Source of the DNA: Guptibacillus hwajinpoensis
GTDB lineage: Bacteria > Bacillota > Bacilli > Bacillales > Guptibacillaceae
Direction: 5' to 3'
DNA length: 64,000 nucleotides
Assembly (NCBI RefSeq): GCF_001039475.1
Contig: NZ_LELK01000001.1
Location: forward strand, 1,514,819 to 1,578,818
Position numbers and translations under genes: made by a program. Positions 62,424-64,000 of the stretch are shown here, in pieces. Position 1 is the first letter of the stretch, and every line of letters begins with the position of its first letter. A model generated the notes under the pieces. The model saw only the letters and a program-made list of their open reading frames with translations, did no database searches and was not told where the DNA came from.

Positions 62424-62576
62424 GGCTATGTTAATGAACAATGTTGATTTTGGGCTCATTTACGCACTGCGGTGACCAATCGCTTCGAGCAAATTCATTT
62501 GCTCAGGCGAGTGAAACTAAGGTTTCACTCGAATGAGCCAAAAATCGAGAAATCAACAATATGAGTTAACATAGCC
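62424..62576. mobile_element. MITE-like element, family B, with exact 8-bp target duplication
   Basis: A 153-bp element ending in GGCTATGTTAA (62424-62434) and its complement TTAACATAGCC (62566-62576), with further subterminal similarity (TGTTGATTT, and GGCTCATT). It is flanked by identical 8-bp ATTCTTTA (62416-62423 and 62577-62584). Inside are two perfect hairpins: GAGCAAAT-TC-ATTTGCTC and GAGTGAAAC-TAAG-GTTTCACTC. No coding capacity. It splits two genes of a tight operon and supplies the stop codon of the alpha/beta hydrolase gene. Confidence 0.88.
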
Positions 62577-63474
62577 ATTCTTTAAGAAAATCAGCAATGA
62601 TCACATTCAATTGTTCAATATCGTCAACAAAAGGAGAGTGACCAGATTCACGTAGTTCTTTGAACGTTGCGTTTTCACCTAGATCCTCTATGATCTCCTC
62701 GGCCATTTTCTTACTAATAACAAGATCGTGCTCACCTCTTAGAACAAGTACAGGAATAGAGATATTCCGAGCCTGATTTGTTCCATTAGAAAGCCCGTTA
62801 TGAACAGAACTAATATTAAAGGTATTTAAAGCGTGGTAAACATCCGCAAGATTTCGCTGTGTTCTCATATCATCGACATACGCATCGTATTTGGTCTCGC
62901 TAGGTTTGTGATGGGTATAAATAAGCGAATTCCAAATGGTTTTAAGAAGATCGCGATTATTCGTATCATAAGCTTGTTGTATTGGTATTGTTCTTGTTGG
63001 ATCTTTCTCCACTTCTTCAATGGTTTCTAACCTTTGATCTAAGTTCGGTGTACCGTCCGAATGCGTCGCAAAGAATGGATAGCCTCTTGTCGATGCAGAA
63101 CCAACAAGAACGAGCTTTTCGCAATAACCTGGGTATTGTGTTTCAAACTGCATACAAACTGCCCCACCAGTAGACCACCCAATTAACGAGAAATTCTTTA
63201 AGTTCATCTCATCCACAAATAGCTTCAGGTCTTCTGCAAAATCCTGAATGGAATTAATCCTTTTCTTATAGGAGGATTCACCGAATCCCCTCATATCGAT
63301 TGCAATGAGCGTATAAGCTTCTGAGAACGTCTCGAAAAAAAGATCCCAATGTGTGGATGAAGTCATATTCCCATGAACTAGTAGAATCGTTTCCTCTCCA
63401 CCGTCTCGTTTTCTATATCCCATTTCTTCGCCATTCGAAAGCTGAATTTTTTTAACGGTTGGTATTGTAATCAC
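62566..63474 (-). CDS. Alpha/beta hydrolase
   Basis: A 302-aa hydrolase. The nucleophile elbow is GWSTGG (G-x-S-x-G, about residues 98-103), LLVHGNMTS carries the oxyanion HG motif, and a late His follows in ESGHSPFVDD. The enzyme probably cleaves an ester or thioester. It starts at GTG with AGGAGGG upstream, overlapping the KAS III stop (GTGA). The last three residues and the stop codon come from the MITE at 62424-62576; removing the insertion would leave a TAG stop two codons earlier, so the fold should be intact. Confidence 0.9.
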   Translation of the reverse strand: MITIPTVKKIQLSNGEEMGYRKRDGGEETILLVHGNMTSSTHWDLFFETFSEAYTLIAIDMRGFGESSYKKRINSIQDFAEDLKLFVDEMNLKNFSLIGWSTGGAVCMQFETQYPGYCEKLVLVGSASTRGYPFFATHSDGTPNLDQRLETIEEVEKDPTRTIPIQQAYDTNNRDLLKTIWNSLIYTHHKPSETKYDAYVDDMRTQRNLADVYHALNTFNISSVHNGLSNGTNQARNISIPVLVLRGEHDLVISKKMAEEIIEDLGENATFKELRESGHSPFVDDIEQLNVIIADFLKEWLC

Positions 63475-64000
63475 GTTAATCCCTCCTCGGTTCCCCAGAT
63501 CATTGTTGTCGCTCCCCAGGCATACCCAATTCCCGCTGATACTAGCACAACAACGTCTCCTGATTTAATTTTCCCTCGCTCCTCCGCCAACTTTAATGAT
63601 AGAATCTGATCGATCTGACCAATATGCCCGTATTCTTCTAAGTAAATGGAATGATTTTCGGTTAAGCCTAGTTTTCGCAAAACAAAGTCATGTGCTGATT
63701 TCTTCATATGTAGCATCGCAACATATGAAATATCACTCTCTTCTTTTCCACTCTTATGAAGAGATTTTCGAATAACGGACAAGAAGTTATCCATCGATTT
63801 TTGCTCAAGGCGTTTCTTCATTCCTACAGGATCAATGACATCTAGTCGATTAGTGCCTAATTCTAGCTCACGAATTGTAATCGGATTTTTCGTACCACCT
63901 GCTGTAACGACAACGTCCTCCGAGAAAGAGCCATCAGTCATGATATGAGACTCTAAAAGCATGTTTTTGTTATTACCTTTTTGTAAAATAAGTGCGCCTC
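63471..64000 (-). CDS. Beta-ketoacyl synthase III-like (FabH-like) enzyme, partial
   Basis: The 3' 176 codons of a KAS III-type condensing enzyme; the frame stays open to the window edge, so its start and the active-site Cys lie outside. The visible part covers the C-terminal domain: MLHMKKSAHD at the position of the catalytic His motif, YLEEYGHIGQIDQIL where FabH has GNTS, and the final VVLVSAGIGYAWGATTMIWG. The YGHIGQID form lacks the canonical Asn. It forms an operon with the hydrolase, SDR and ligase. Confidence 0.85.
   Translation of the reverse strand, partial: GALILQKGNNKNMLLESHIMTDGSFSEDVVVTAGGTKNPITIRELELGTNRLDVIDPVGMKKRLEQKSMDNFLSVIRKSLHKSGKEESDISYVAMLHMKKSAHDFVLRKLGLTENHSIYLEEYGHIGQIDQILSLKLAEERGKIKSGDVVVLVSAGIGYAWGATTMIWGTEEGLT

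Noticed and set aside
60118-64000. Ole-type (OleABCD) hydrocarbon/beta-lactone pathway for the KAS III operon
   Set aside because: The enzyme classes match in number, but the hydrolase has a Ser nucleophile (GWSTGG) instead of the Asp of OleB, the reductase is FabG-sized rather than the extended OleD type, and the ligase looks like an ordinary acyl-CoA synthetase.
1-64000. CRISPR arrays, prophage or integrative element
   Set aside because: No regularly spaced repeats, no integrase, recombinase, terminase or structural phage genes, and no tRNA attachment site are visible.

Overview
The window looks like a chromosomal segment of a low-to-moderate-GC, endospore-forming Bacillaceae (Gram-positive). 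The grounds are a complete gerA/gerB/gerC spore germinant receptor operon, strong GGAGG ribosome binding sites, frequent TTG/GTG starts, an S-box (SAM-I) riboswitch, and homologues of Bacillus genes such as ycnK, yuiD, ymfJ, yerO/swrC and aprE. The abundance of secreted proteases suits a free-living alkaliphilic or marine bacillus, but the species cannot be fixed from the sequence alone. There are no rRNA or tRNA genes, CRISPR arrays or intact transposases.

Layout. 0.1-8.6 kb: small proteins, a lipoprotein with an internal duplication, a large cell-wall-binding subtilase, a YcnK-like copper sensor, an M50-type protease and a YuiD-like protein. 8.6-13.9 kb: a SAM-riboswitch-controlled cysJ-cysI operon, followed by a threonine-synthase-like PLP enzyme. 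14.2-22.3 kb: an MBL hydrolase, then a Tad/Flp pilus operon on the minus strand, headed by a 53-aa Flp pilin gene (prepilin peptidase, TadE, TadG-like, CpaB, TadZ/CpaE, CpaF, TadB, TadC). 22.7-30 kb: a DUF192 protein, a methyltransferase, a DUF3243 protein, an orphan NasB-like/NirD-like redox pair and the ger operon. 30-40.5 kb: an S41 peptidase, a P-loop kinase-like protein, a divergent MFS/SgrR pair (the SgrR probably starts at AUU), a methyltransferase, a divergent DHA2-MFS/TetR pair and others. 40.7-48.8 kb: an AprE-type subtilisin, an AT-rich cluster of small acetyltransferase, SUKH and membrane-protein genes, and an InhA-type M6 protease with a nearby lipoprotein that resembles its prodomain. 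49-60 kb: a YerO/SwrC-type TetR/RND pair, a haloperoxidase-like protein, and an MFS-TetR operon with duplicated operators. 60-64 kb: a tight operon for a KAS III-like enzyme (cut by the window end), an alpha/beta hydrolase, an SDR and an acyl-CoA-ligase-like enzyme.

The most notable unexplained structures are two families of MITE-like elements. Family A has terminal repeats of about 24 bp starting GGCTC (6745-6860, 42728-42925, 59657-59860, and a lone end at 39046-39069). Family B starts GGCTATGTTAA (62424-62576). Three of these elements are flanked by 8-bp direct repeats: exact for 42728-42925 and 62424-62576, 7 of 8 bases for 6745-6860. Two sit at gene stop codons, and one has changed the C-terminus of the gene it abuts. 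A third dispersed class is a set of GGGTCAG/CTGACCC palindromes at 45.6, 48.8, 55.3 and 55.8 kb.

Start sites were moved inward from the longest reading frame wherever a ribosome binding site clearly favoured an internal start; such cases are stated. Function assignments come from recognising motifs and family resemblance by eye, with no database search.
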